A DNA stretch of 64,000 bases from contig CM060731.1 of NCBI GenBank assembly GCA_030704615.1, positions 53,492,221 to 53,556,220 of the forward strand, written 5' to 3'. How positions within the stretch are numbered: position 1 is the stretch's first letter; the number at the start of each line of letters is the position of its first letter. The notes beneath the pieces were generated by a model. The model searched no databases. It had not been told where the DNA came from and saw only the letters and a list, made by a program, of their open reading frames with translations. Below, piece after piece: positions 1 to 11,574 of the stretch. The stretch is from Takakia lepidozioides. Taxonomy: Eukaryota > Streptophyta > Takakiopsida > Takakiales > Takakiaceae. A program made the translations under genes and the position numbers.

Positions 1-670
1 TGTCCGCGACTTCGAGCAACAGCACATTGAAAGCCTGGACATATCCCCGAATGTCATCTGTTTGCTTCAAATTCCTCATCTTGTCCCGGGCAAGCCAGGA
101 CGCGTTGAGGGGCACAAACTGTCTTTTCATCAATTCCTTGAACCCACTCCAATTCAAGGTTTCCGGGCTTGGACCTCGGTCGTGAAGGCGTTTCTGCCAC
201 CATTGTTGAGCATAGCCCCTCAAATAGGTGGGAGCCACTTCCACCCGGTCCTCGTCACTCAACTTGGCCGCCCGGAAGTACTGCTCTAGCTCCAGGAGCT
301 AGGTGTTGAGTGCCTTCCGATTTCAGACGCCCTCGAAGGTGCCGGGTTCCTTAGGCTTCACCTTAAATTTTGCCTTAGTGGAAGTGGCATTAGCCGCCTT
401 CAACACGTCTTTCAACGTCCCTCCAAATTGTGCCAACAACCCTTCCCAAAAGGCTGCCGGCATGGGAGACATCTGTTGGTCGGTCGGAGCTCTCACGGAT
501 TCCTCGGGCTCCGACTCCTCAGATTCCTTCTGCTCTTGAGCGGCCTCGTTTTCGAAGACATGCATCGCTTCCTCAAACGGCCGCCTCAGTGATAAGTCGC
601 CCCCTTCGGGCTCACCAGGATCATCATCTTTTGGGCCGTTCCGCTTTCGCTTTGGCTTGCCCGACCCCAT
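1..670 (-). pseudogene. gag region of Ty3/Gypsy-type element A (runs off left edge)
   Basis: Leftward retrotransposon capsid gene, N-terminal part only. It starts at the ATG at 670 (MGSGKPKRKR, a basic N-terminus) and runs off the window. The reading is collinear with the gag at 35689-36464 of element B, including the words FEGV, YLRGYAQQWWQK and RQFVPLN. It is not functional: a TGA follows FEGV (around 325) and a TAG replaces Trp about ten codons later. The same TGA is present in element B. The PBS and LTR lie directly upstream, so this is the 5' end of an element transcribed leftwards. Pol is outside the window. Confidence 0.85.
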
Positions 671-711
671 GATGAGGCCAATCCCAAGGACGATCACGTA
701 TTGAACTCTAA

Positions 712-723
712 GCTCTGATACCA
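712..723 (-). other. primer-binding site of element A (initiator Met tRNA type)
   Basis: On the minus strand this reads TGGTATCAGAGC, the usual plant PBS complementary to the 3' end of initiator Met tRNA. It sits 2 nt inside the LTR edge, the same spacing as in element B. Confidence 0.85.
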
Positions 724-725
724 AG

Positions 726-1451
726 TGTCGCGCACCTCACTTCGGTAAGCTCCCCTTCAGGTCATAGTTGTTAGCTTGATGCGCGCGCCTAACTCCCAAC
801 CTGGCCGCCGGACCAACTTGGAGCTTCGGCTGCTCACCGGGGCATAACGGTCCCCCTTTGAACTCCCAAAGAACCCTCCACCGATTTGGAACTAGCGGGA
901 ATTCCCTTTGGTAGTTGGCAGTCCGGAACAGCTCCCCACTCTTTGGTCGCTTTCCGGCTCGCTCGCTTACTCACTAGTTTTTGGTCACCAACGGGCTTGC
1001 ACCGTTCTCGGGGTTACTACTCCCTATATATACTTCTGTAGCTGTCCGCGGGGGTTTCACAACCAGCCATGCCATTTTATGGCGAACCACCACGAAAACC
1101 CTCGACTCCCGGTGATGAGTCGCGGTGAGTCTTGGCTCACTCACCACGGCCCCTATGGACCGTGATGAGTCCCAAGACTCCCCACGACTCCCACCACGAG
1201 GTCTCCGCCCCCATGGTGAGTCCTATGCCACCCCCACTAAGTCCCGCTAAGCTACCACCACCCCTTGTGGAGCCACCCTCACCGCAACCCGGTGTGCGGG
1301 GCTCCACCTAGTGAGCGCCTCCGCCTCCTTGAGTGCCTTGGGCACTCAAGGGTGCTTCAGCCCCCCATATCTATCGCTGCCGCTGCCCCCACCACAGGGG
1401 CAGCCCCTCATGTGTCCCGACCCCCTGCCCTCAAGGCAAAGGGCCGCGACA
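726..1451 (-). mobile_element. 5' LTR of element A (726 bp, complete)
   Basis: Bounded by TGTCGCG and CGCGACA, so the LTR tips are inverted copies of each other. It is homologous over its length to the LTRs at 32132-32855, 34921-35633, 46495-47183 and 57564-58277. Orientation is given by the PBS at its lower-coordinate side. A TATA-like word (TATATATA) lies near 1024 and would serve leftward transcription. The target duplication cannot be tested because the other end is outside the window. Confidence 0.9.
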
Positions 1452-1815
1452 TCTTCTCTCTCTTTTCGTTATGCAGAAAATGCACCTTGTTCAAATGCTA
1501 CAATCTCCCAAATAAAACGGTGGATTCTCCCCTAATTTGGGGTGCTTGTGCATATGGTAGTTAGGGATGACTTCATATGGTTCATCCACGTGGATGAAAG
1601 GGAGTACATGCCGTGTGAGGGTGGGTCCCGATTTGTCCCAAAATCATAAAACAGGTCTTAGGGGTTAAGTTACTACGCACATTAGAAAAGGCCCGGGAGT
1701 TTAATGCGACCCCTTCGGTCCTGCTTGCGTGGCACCCCCCGCCACCCCAGCCGCACCCCCTTCGCCACCTCCTGCGCGGCTCGCGGTCGCTGCTCATATG
1801 GTCCACAGGACAGAA
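1452..1815. other. spacer between LTR A and MULE 1
   Basis: About 360 bp with no convincing coding signal; short open frames overlap on both strands without domain motifs. Confidence 0.5.
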
Positions 1816-3640
1816 CTAGTTCCCTCTTGGAGGTTACCCCTGCAATGGCACACAAGAAACGCCGAGTGAAGCCTACAAAGAAGAAGGGGAGGACAAGTGC
1901 GATGAAGAAACATTCATAAAGCACTCCAATGATGCACAAAGTGTCCGAATGTGGGTGCATGAAAACCCAGGAAGCGTTTTTTACTACCAGGAAGAGTCTA
2001 ATCACCCTGCTTGGACGTTGAATGACAGAAAACTCGACCCTTCCATTTGTGCTTGGCATACAAACTGATTGACAGAGAAAACAAATGCTCAAACACGGCC
2101 ATCATCGCATAGTTGCTTGTGATGCAACCTTTGGAACGAATGAAAAGAAGGTTCGTCAGATTGTTAACCCGAATTTCTTGAAAGCATGACAAATTACGTT
2201 CTTCATGTGAAGTACTCTGTTTTGCAACCATTTCCTTTCAAGTCACTTCAGTTACACATGATTGTTGTTGCAGTACCCGATATAGACCATAATGGTATTC
2301 GACGACTGGCTGAATGGTATTCCAGTGGCTTACATTATCACTGCAAGGTGTAAAACCATCGATCTGACGCCTTGGATGGAGGCACTAAACAAACAAATGA
2401 CAAGTCGGCAAGTAGACTGGCGTCCCAATGCATTTATTGTGGATGACGTTGATGCTGAAATTGCTGCCATTAGGTACGTCCATGAACTCAGGCAATATGC
2501 CTACCATGATCTCTTGGTTACACATGAATTTCAATTTACCTACCTGATAAGAGAACAGATCTGTTTGGGGGGATTGTGCTGTTTTCTTGTGCTTGTGGCA
2601 TGTTCGCCGAGCCTGGCAGAAGAATGCAGTTGCAAAGGTGAAAGACCCAGTATTGCAAGCAGCTATCATACAAGACCTGGCACAGATCATGTACGATAGA
2701 AAGGAGACCTCTGGGGATGCAGGTGAAGCATGGGCCGTATTCAAAATTCTGGACCTACGGGAGAAGTACCCTTCTGAGACAGAATTCTGCACCTACATGG
2801 AGACAGAGTGGCTTCCAAAAACCAAAATGTGGATGAAGGGATCCCGCAATATACCTCATGCCTCTCAAGACACTAATGATGCCTAGAAGCATACCACGGG
2901 AACTTGAAAACGCAATTGAAGAGCACCAAAAGCGTCCTCGGTAGTAGACGGGTGGATTGGCTCATCTATGAACTGACAGGTGATGTGCTAACCCATTACT
3001 GGTACATGTCACATGCAAAGGCATATGGGTTCATCCGAAATAAGCGGCAAGAGGGATTTGTTTGCACTTCAATCTTGCTTGCCAAGGACATTCCAGATGC
3101 CAATGTGCATCTGCCTCATACACCCGGAGGCAGTGCAACAGTTCAATGCCACCGCCATTTGGGTATGACATATACTATCCACAATCCGGATTCTAAATGG
3201 GCATGTTGTGATTGTCATTGGGCCCAGAAAGGACATATGTGCGCACACTAGGTGAAGGGTTTTGAAGATGCTGCACCCCCAAGTGGAGGATGGGCTGATT
3301 GCAAAGTTTTGCGGTTCCCTCATGGGCACATGTAAAGGTGGCCTGAACAACTTGATGACTTGTCATGACTCCCCTTTTTCCATTCCATCCTCTTCACAAA
3401 CTCCCCTAGGTCTGACCTCCCCTTCAATGGCTCAGAGAACATCTGCTGGTCGAAGTCCACTGCCCAGCCTACATGCCCTTATCTCCACAGAGTGGCAAGA
3501 GGCATGGCTACTCGGGAAATTACCCACCCGTGCCCCAAGATTCCAGGACCAAGAAGAGGTTGTACACCGGCTGAAGGACTTCAGGTTAAGCCAGCATATG
3601 GAGGTCTCATGGATCATGTCTTTCTCCTGGTTCTGAACTT
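1816..3640 (+). pseudogene. MULE-type transposase with SWIM zinc finger (MULE 1, broken)
   Basis: Mutator-like DDE transposase remnant. The first catalytic Asp lies in ACDATFGTN (about 2120), the second in FIVDDVDAEIAAI (about 2440), the CLWHVRRAW motif at 2587, and the Glu in EAYHGNLK (about 2887). A SWIM-type finger (CxC..CxH, CCDC to CAH) ends at 3251. Two introns are inferred, 2151-2273 and 2474-2558; both have GT..AG borders, join the domain in frame, and match the intron positions of MULE 2. It is dead: TGA for Trp before the first Asp, TAG after the first intron, frameshifts near 2040 and 2880, and a stop right after the SWIM finger. The tail from 3252 to 3640 is a probable C-terminus. 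Its true start codon is not identified. Confidence 0.85.
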
Positions 3641-5585
3641 CAGGTCTGTCATTTCCATGGGGTGTATGCTGAGTTAATGGGAAATGAGGCTGGTCTATGC
3701 AGAGATAATCTGAAGCAGCCCTTCCAACTAAACACGTCTTTTCAAATTTGTGTATGCATGGAAATGGGATGGTGAACTATGAGGGGGTGGTGAAGTGCTT
3801 TGGATCTTAAATATTGTGGCTAATACATGTGATCTGCAGGAGACGGTGAGGAAGACCAATGCATCTTTTCAGCCTGCCAACGAGGACTTGTATGTTGCTT
3901 TTCATTGAGGTTTAGGGTTCAGGACACACTCTAAACCGCCTCAGCGGGGTTGAAACCGAGCTCTGCGTATTGTTGCCTCGAAGAGGCGACTTTTACTTAT
4001 ACCTATTACACCACCGCTACAACCATCTCCTAAAGCGACACTTGCCCGTACCTCATTACCAACACTCGCCCATTACCAAAGCTTCTCACCTACCCCACCA
4101 CATCCATTTTCTACATATATGGAGGCATACAAAATAACAAGCCTCAAAGGCCAATTGGCTCTTTTGGCACAACAAAGACGAAGGTAAGACTAGGGAGTAT
4201 AACTCAGCACAACACACCAATCAACGCCTTGACACGGTGTAAGGTCATTTTACCACATTTTCTCCATTGACTTGCATGTCTCCGCAAAAAGTCTCTCTAC
4301 AAGAGAGCCAACAAAGCAGCAGATCTCTTAGCCAACAACCCCTTCATGGAGGCCAGGTCAGAACGAATTCACATAGCGCATACACATCCTTTTGGCTCAC
4401 ATATTATGGGCCTACCCACACTTGCTCTCGCGCCATCCGAAATCTCCAAACGTACCTCAACAAAGAAGCGCAAAAACAAGTCACCGCTTCGCTAAGTTAT
4501 ACCACATAACACACTGCCAAGTACTTGACAACAAACTTTCCAATCATAATTTGGACATCCAAAGTAACCCCCCACACCCAAATCTGACAAACCTTGAAAT
4601 GTTTTTATACCCAATACATGGGTAACGAACACAAGCATCTTTGAGTCTGGCCCAATCTTTACCCCAACCCCTTGTGCCCCCATGGTATAACCGATCCCCC
4701 TTCAGAGACACCTAGCCTCACGTCCTCAGTCAGTGCATGCACCCTACTACACACATTCTCCCCAGCATCAGACACAAACACGTAGTCTGGCACCTACATA
4801 CACTGATTATGCAACATTATGAAACATGATGGTTCTCCCTCATAAATGCCAGAACATCATGACCAGACCCATTTTTCCTATAATGTCAGTGTAGCAGATA
4901 TGTTTGTGAAAATGCTCTAGGGTATGTTGGCCTATGACCGTTCAAATATCGATGGTGAAAAATCTAACGGTGAATTTTTGTCATTTTTACCTCAGGTAAA
5001 TTTCATAAGCTGTCCCACATATGGGGCAACCTACAAACTTGGAACTAACTTATTTGATTTCATGAATCCTACACAAAGTTGTAGGGTTTCAACGTCGAAC
5101 CAATCAGAATGCTTGTATACCCCAAGAGCCCTATGACCAATCACACTTTTGGGGGGGTTATATCAAATGATTGTTTACCAAGTGGCAAAAATGGACAGTC
5201 TTGGGAACAGCACTGCATGGTCATAGGTACTGACAGAAGCGTTAATGGGGTGTTCGGTCATAGACGCCTGGTCGGTCATAGACCAACTTACCCTGGTGCT
5301 CAAGCTTATTAAGTACAATGTAAACAAAGCGTCTCATGCTCAAATCCGACCTCAAGCCTATTGTGCTCAACCATCAAGATCACTGTGATGCAAACAAAGC
5401 CAATCAACTACATCTTCCCAGATGTCATAACAAATTAAAGAATTGACTGGAAGAATGGATGCAACATGTTGATGGAAGGTCTGGTTACCTAGGTGAAAAT
5501 TGAGAAAATTGTAGCCAGTTACGCTATTGCAATTGTGACCAGTAGGTTAACAGGACGCTTGCGTACAGGGAAGAGTTTTCTGATT
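3641..5585. other. non-coding stretch, nothing recognised
   Basis: About 1.9 kb with only short overlapping open frames on both strands and no domain motif. No terminal inverted repeat pair or tandem structure was found by eye. Confidence 0.4.
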
Positions 5586-5760
5586 GTGTGAAGGGTTTTC
5601 TAGAGGATATCTGGAAAACTCGGATCCATTGTCCGTTCGTCTGTTCCAAGGTAAGTCATACTACCGGGGTCAGCCCCTGACAAAGGTAGCTTCCGTCCCT
5701 TTGTGATCCGCGGGGTCAATGGCCGCAAACAACGTCTTATGAGTGCGTTCTCTGTGGACG
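5586..5760 (+). repeat. dispersed repeat, copy 1
   Basis: Shares many words in the same order with 15927-16108: GAAGGGTTTTCTAGAGGATA, then a block around CAAGGTAA, CACAAAGGTAG-type text and GGGTCTATGGCC-type text. The copies differ by substitutions and small indels. No coding meaning seen; probably an old transposon fragment or a duplicated intron segment. Confidence 0.6.
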
Positions 5761-7064
5761 CAGGGTCTATGCCACAAGGTTCTTTCTCTTGCACAGCCAC
5801 GTGTCAAATGCTCAAATCGACATCTACATAGTATGTAGTATGACATCGATGTCAACACACCTGAACCCCATCCGTGCGCATGTATGTAATGAGTATGTAT
5901 TTTTAGAGCAAAAAGGTGGCAGGTGGACGCGTGGCGCTCCATTGTGTTGTATTCTTGTCTATGCCAGGAGCGTGATGGACGCTCCTTCTCTCTCGCCGCT
6001 CTTCTCGTCTTCTCGTCTTTGCCCCTGCTCTGCTGTATATCCACTTTGGTATGGCTGGTAACAAATTTCATGTGTAGTTTCCACCTTTGGTGTTTATCCA
6101 GCGCTCTACACACCTACGAGTGAAAACTTCACACTTCCCAGGTGTACACAGCGCTCGTGCAATGCCAAAGGTGATACTGCCTATGCAATTTGTCACCTTC
6201 GTATATGCGACACACCGCATGCTATCTTCTAGCGGCGACACAACCACGCCAGACTTGGCTGTCGGAGACTTGGCAGTGGCCTCGACGCGTGAGCGCATCT
6301 CTGTTTTATTGTGAAAGGCGAGAGAGACGAGAAGAAACAAGCAACACTCTGATGGCACTGGGCCGACGCTCCAAGGGAATTTACTCTTTGTCCTTTATCT
6401 TCCCCACACTGCCTGAAAACCCTAATCCTGGTCATCCACTGACCACACAAAGCTGGTGTGCACGATTTCCTTGGTCCTAAGGATTGATGGTGATTCCGAG
6501 AATTTGTTAATGCCTGTGGGAAACTCCTCGAGGTATGCGAAGGCAGCTTTGCGTTTTGCTTGTGTCACAGATCAACAACGGCGAGGAGGTGGCAGCAGAG
6601 ACGATCAATGATGGGGGCGTATGTCAGGGGAGCAGTTCTCCCTCCGGTGGCCAGGGTGCAATGCCCGCACCCCGACCTCGTTGCCAAGGCGCTGCTATCG
6701 TTTCCCATGGCTAGTAGTTTACCTCTCAGGGGAACCTGGTCTGGAGGTACAGTCAAATGTTCGAGCATTTTGAATAATCCTCCAAGCACATCTGCCTGAG
6801 AGTTCTGCAGCTAAAACACTTGGGAAGATGATCGTGAATTGGTTTTTTTAGTTCCTTTTTTTGGGTGTGGAGTGATGTGTATCGAGTTAGCGAGGTGGTG
6901 GGCTTGCTGATTTATTGTGCACGCGGGGGATACCAATATGGGACTGCTACCCTAGAGAAAGTGAAACCAGCACGGGGGCTATCAGTGCTGGGATGGAACA
7001 CTACGGATGTGGTGGCAATACTGCAAGAAGATGGTAAGTGACCTTTATTCTGAAACTTTTGGAG
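5761..7064. other. region upstream of the FolD pseudogene, nothing secure
   Basis: Open frames exist on both strands but none shows a known domain. The 5' exons expected of FolD could not be identified here. Confidence 0.35.
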
Positions 7065-8065
7065 AAGTGTCTGTCTCTGGGACCTACAACATTTGCAAGA
7101 AGAAGGCTTGTGAGGAAGTAGGAATTGAGTCTTTTGGTGTCACTTTACCTGAAGATGTAACGGAGGATGAGGTTTTGAGCTATGTAAAGAAATTTAACGA
7201 TGATTCAGCTGTCCATGGAGTACTGGTGCAACTTCCTCTTCCTCGGGTAATGATTCTGATCCTCATTCAATCTTTGATCTTCTTTCGCCTTCTATATTTA
7301 AGGTAGCAAACGGAGGGGGGAGGGACAGCGGAAGACTCAAATGAGAGATGAGATGTCTGGAGTAGGCAGGAAATTGTATACCTTCTTACATTTTGTGGAA
7401 CTTCTTGGCTGTGCAGCCCGCCATGCAAGGAAGGGCCCCTCTGTTTGTATCGTGCACTCCTAAAGGCTGCACGGAGTTGCTGATGCGCTCCGGAGTGGAT
7501 ATGGCAGGGAAACATGCTGTGGTTATAGGCCGCAGCAATGCCTGCTGCTCTGCTGCTACAGATCTGATATGTGACCTTTACCTCCACTATTTTCAGCATT
7601 ACAACTTTAACAATCAGGTACTTATTACCTTGCACATTTGTGCAATTTAAACCCCTTCAAAGCATAGGAACTCTGCTTAGAATTGTCGGCCATGAATGTT
7701 AGTTTACAGTATCGCCCTGTGTTTGAGCTGTCCAATGGTAGTTCGCCCTGCTCCTGTCATCCCTCCATCCACTAAGAGAGGAGGTGTTCTAGGCCACAAG
7801 GCTATGGTAAGTAAATTCCAATGATAAAATTATCCCTCTGTCTCTCCACTTTCCAACCTCAACTAGTTCTCAGGCTGATTTTAATGCTTGGAGGCAGCGG
7901 CAAAATGCAACTGTTACAGTGGTGCATTCGCATACACCAAATCCAGCAGAAATTACAAAGAAGTCAGATATTGTAATTGCTGCAGCAGGAGTGGCCCATA
8001 TGGTGCGAGGCAATTGGCTGAAGCCTGGGGCTGTTGTGATTGATGTCGGCATAAATGCAATAGGG
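7065..8065 (+). pseudogene. folD: methylene-tetrahydrofolate dehydrogenase/cyclohydrolase, partial pseudogene
   Basis: FolD interconverts one-carbon folates. Three exon-like blocks are visible. About 7065-7246 carries KKKACEEVGIESFG and ends HGVLVQLPLPR, followed by GT. About 7417-7561 carries [16 protein letters not shown] and HAVVIGRSN. About 7893-8065 carries TVTVVHSHTPNPAEITKKSD and GAVVIDVGIN. Introns are retained, so it is a genomic rather than processed copy. Damage: after GRSN the expected residues before MPAALLLQ are missing, an apparent 11-bp deletion that shifts frame. The exon expected between LPLPR and the APLF block is not seen, nor is the C-terminal PVPGGVGP block. The first block also lacks a clean start. 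Confidence 0.8.
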
Positions 8066-8590
8066 GGTCGCTATTTTCTTGTTGTATTCTAGGTCAGGAA
8101 TCACTGGTCAATTCAAGTTTATGTGGTTTTCAAATCTCAACTGCTGTTTCCCGTTCAGTGTTTTTTATTTCATATTTCTAAAATCGCTGGCGGGGCCACC
8201 TGTGAATTCTACCCAGTGCCCATGTGGCGAGAATAGCGAGGTAGCATAGTTAGAAAAGTGGCTATATTACAGGTGTCACGTTTTGACTGGTCCACGTCGG
8301 CAAGATTAGGCCCCTGAAATTTATCTGCTGCTGCTTTTTGGCGAAAAAGTCAGATTTTACCCCCCATAATTCCTTTGTACAAGTAGCTGACGCAGTTTCC
8401 AGGTCGAAATTTGGCGATTTTTCGCCGGAAAGAAAAACACTGTTGTTCCTCTTCCAAAAAGTTCTCTTGACGTAGATTTGTTACCTTGGTTGTTTCAGAC
8501 AGCTATAAAGCTAGCTTTTGCCGAGAGTTGTAATTTCCATGGTCCAGTTTGTCATCTTCCAAGTCATATCAAAGAGAGCATGTGGCTTAA

Positions 8591-9956
8591 CCCCTAAGCG
8601 TCAAAACGACCCAACTTGGGTCGGTTGGGTTTAGAAAACAGTCTGGTTATCCCTGAGGTTAAGCTTGATGTGGGCCCACATAGGCACATTTGATTGGAAA
8701 TCAAGTCGGGTATGACGTGGAATTTCCCAATTGGTCATACGACCTGACAATTGCCACTTGGAGAGCGTAGAGTCCGCCACACTCGTGATTTTGAGGCCAC
8801 TTTCCACCATCTAACCTGCCCTAAGGATGATGTGGCAACTATGGTCAAGTTAGGGTGAAATTCCATGCAACCCCCATGGGAGGGTGGCACGTCTCCCAAC
8901 ACCCTTTATTGCGCCACTTATCCCCTAAATGGTACCCGCAGCCGACTTACCTCGGAGATCTCCATGCCTAATCCCCAAGCTGGAATCAATGGCGATGGTA
9001 GCTCCGGGCGTGGTTTGGTGTCAAACCTGTTGTTTGGGGGGGAGGAGAGCGGGAGGAGACTCAATTAATGCGCAGCGGTGCGTAGCTCGAGAGCTCCTTG
9101 GAGATGCTCCCGTCCACTTTGTGAAATCCGGCGAGTTTTGTTTTTCCGTCATGGAAACCGGGACACATTCCCGGCATGGGTGGCCCATGAACGCGTGGGG
9201 TGGGTGACCCCAAAACCCAATAAACATAGGGGTGGCCCGAACCTGGGTGGGGGGTGGACACGCCTTAGGAGGGGTGGAGGCCTAATCAATCTAGGGACAG
9301 ATAGGATGAGGCACCCCCTAAAACCCTCCACAAGAGAGGGCTACTGCCCAAAAATTATAGGCCCACATAGGTGCAATTGCAAGTCTCATGGGCAGGGGGT
9401 AAAAAGACCTAGTAGGAGACTCAGATTGGCCCGAAATGTTTTTTCGGAAAAGCCATACCCACCCACAACATTCCCACCGGCGCGATTGCCAAATGAATGG
9501 CTCAAAAATTTTCCTCAATTTTCTGAGCAAACCTTTTTCCTGCCCGAAGGAAAACCCCAAATTTGACCCCCCATTTTTAGCATGCAAAGCAGCCCACCTG
9601 AGATTATGTCAGAAAAAGATGAAATTTGCAGGGAAGGTGTCTTATATGACAGGGCACCAGATTCTGGAGAGTGTCATGTCAGACCAGTTTGCAGATGGGA
9701 AATTCGATAGAAAAAACACTTTTTTTTTCCCTATTTACTTCATGTTTTTTTCTTTGCACCACTTTAGACATTATATTCTTTGGATCTGCTGGTTGGATTT
9801 AGACAGGGATTTTTGTGGTCGTAGGTGGGGTAGTTGAGAGTATATTCCAACGGTTAGTTTTACAGGGCCTTAGTAAATCTCAAGATATAAATGTTTTAGA
9901 GGGCCAGGGTCCAGTTTTTTAGGTCTTGGCAAATATTGGCCCTTGTCCTTTAGGGG
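8591..9956. mobile_element. piggyBac-like MITE candidate (TTAA-flanked)
   Basis: TTAA at 8587-8590 is followed by CCCCTAAGCGTC; at the other end CTTTAGGGG is followed by TTAA at 9957-9960. The ends are inverted over CCCCTAA with weaker matching beyond. TTAA duplications with CCC-starting tips are typical of piggyBac. The 1366-bp interior has no transposase; a long rightward open frame at 9078-9566 is glycine/proline-biased without domains. Chance remains possible because the matching tips are short. Confidence 0.4.
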
Positions 9957-9987
9957 TTAATGAATATGAGTGTCTAAGCAGTGGCTA

Positions 9988-11574
9988 TCATAACCCACCA
10001 AATAACAAAGGGTAGACATATCCAAATGGATAAAATATCTCATATATCTCAGAATCTGGATATCTGCCAGCTATGAATGAGGGGTTTAAGTAATCACATG
10101 TATGGTGGTGTGAAAGCACCTTAAAGGTGAGGTGCGTAATAGTATCATAGCAACCAGAGCTCCCATCAAGTTTGGCAGCCATGCTCCCAAGTATGAGCCA
10201 ACATACCCTAACTGCAGCAAGCATAGACATATCCACTTTTACAACCTGAATGCAAGGGAAAAGCTAGCAAAAACTTGATCCTCTTGCGGTGTACAACATA
10301 TGAGCACTTACCCAAAGGGCATGCTCTCTATTCACCCACAGACTAAATACCAGAGAAATTGTGGCATAGAAAGACCAACATCAATAGAAAGGCATGAGCC
10401 GGGGAAAAATGTTGCCACACCAGTGGGCTTTTGATCAGACTAAACCTTGCAATCAGTCTGCCAAGGTGGCAAACTGAACCTGAGTTGAGTAAGACTTGAC
10501 ATACAGTGCCAAGAACAAATGAGGGGGAACAAGAAGTAGTCCCACTCAGACCGGAACAAAAAGCTTCGGTTGTGTTTGGAAAAAGCATATCAATCAAGCT
10601 CAATTAGGTTTTCCAGCACAGACTCATTGGCTTTTTATGTTGGGTCTGCCGAGTCCTGAGCAATATAACTGCTAAGATTCTAGTAAAAAGACATCCTTAT
10701 ATGATCCAGATGTGCAGTACAATAACCTCTCAGTAAGCACTCGCCAGCCTGAAAGCCACAAGGGAAAAAGAGGATGAAAGCAGAAAACATGGAAGGCAGG
10801 CCAGCAATTCACAACCTTACCCATCTTTGCTTCTGTGACAGACGAAGACTGAGAAGCGAACCAACCATTCCAAATACCACACATGCAAATGGAAGTGAAA
10901 TACCTGTAGCTTCACCGGTGCTAACAATGAATTGATGGTTGAGTAACATGCCAACACTGCCATAATTGTTTCCTCAGGTAACACGTCGCCCAAAGCTGTC
11001 CTTACCCAGTCTACCTAATTCAGAGAGCTGAGACTGGGAGAATTGCTGTGAGCCCTCAGACACAACTTGCTTTGCAGCTACATCAGACCAATGGAGCAGA
11101 ATCTAATGATAAAGAATTTCAGGAAAAGACACACCAAAAAATGTTTTTGATTTAAGATGAGGTCTCATTGGAACAATTCATCAGTGCAGGCCTCAGTTGT
11201 CCAAGACATGTATCTTAAGTCAGTCTTAATATGTAAGCTGAAAAAATGACACCGATGAAACATACCTCAAGCTTGCGGCTTTCCTTCACATTCCTACTTG
11301 TATGCAGAAGGTGCTGCAGTCTTAACACCTGCCAGAACAATTTCTGCTTGAGCTCACCCCTTTGGCGTTTAGAACGATTCTTCCTTTTAAACGGCAGAAT
11401 GTGATGGTAAATCCCGCTACTGGAATTGTGAGCTTCCTCTGGAGTGCTTTCGACGAGCCAAGACTGACATACACATTTCTCTCTGTGTCTCAACCATCCC
11501 GAAACGTGTTTCCTACCGCTCTTGAAGCTTCTCGGAGAAGGAGAGAGACCTCTCATGCCTCCGACTAACATCAT
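9988..11574 (-). other. possible leftward multi-exon gene, family not recognised
   Basis: Several leftward segments look exon-like. One is 11268-11574, basic, ending RKLE before a GTATGT donor. Another follows an ATTAG acceptor near 11105 (ILLHWSDVAAKQ). A third segment near 10920-11010 reads VLPEETIMAVLACY. Further blocks lie near 10672-10760 and 10160-10236. Splicing is ambiguous, one frame meets a TGA, and no known domain could be named. It could be a real gene with unfamiliar sequence, a decayed gene, or chance. Confidence 0.25.

Noticed and set aside
1265-1564. 99-codon frame in LTR A, and equivalents in the other LTRs
   Set aside because: Lies in LTR sequence, starts and ends differ between copies, no domain.
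2292-2699. Single-exon 135-residue protein in MULE 1
   Set aside because: Its second half reads the intron 2474-2558 and the wrong frame of the CLWHVRRAW exon.
5670-6113. 147-codon leftward open frame
   Set aside because: No motif, overlapping frames on the other strand, and part of a dispersed repeat.
9078-9566. 162-codon rightward open frame as a gene
   Set aside because: Gly/Pro/Arg-biased, no domain, overlaps equally long frames on the other strand, and lies inside a MITE candidate.
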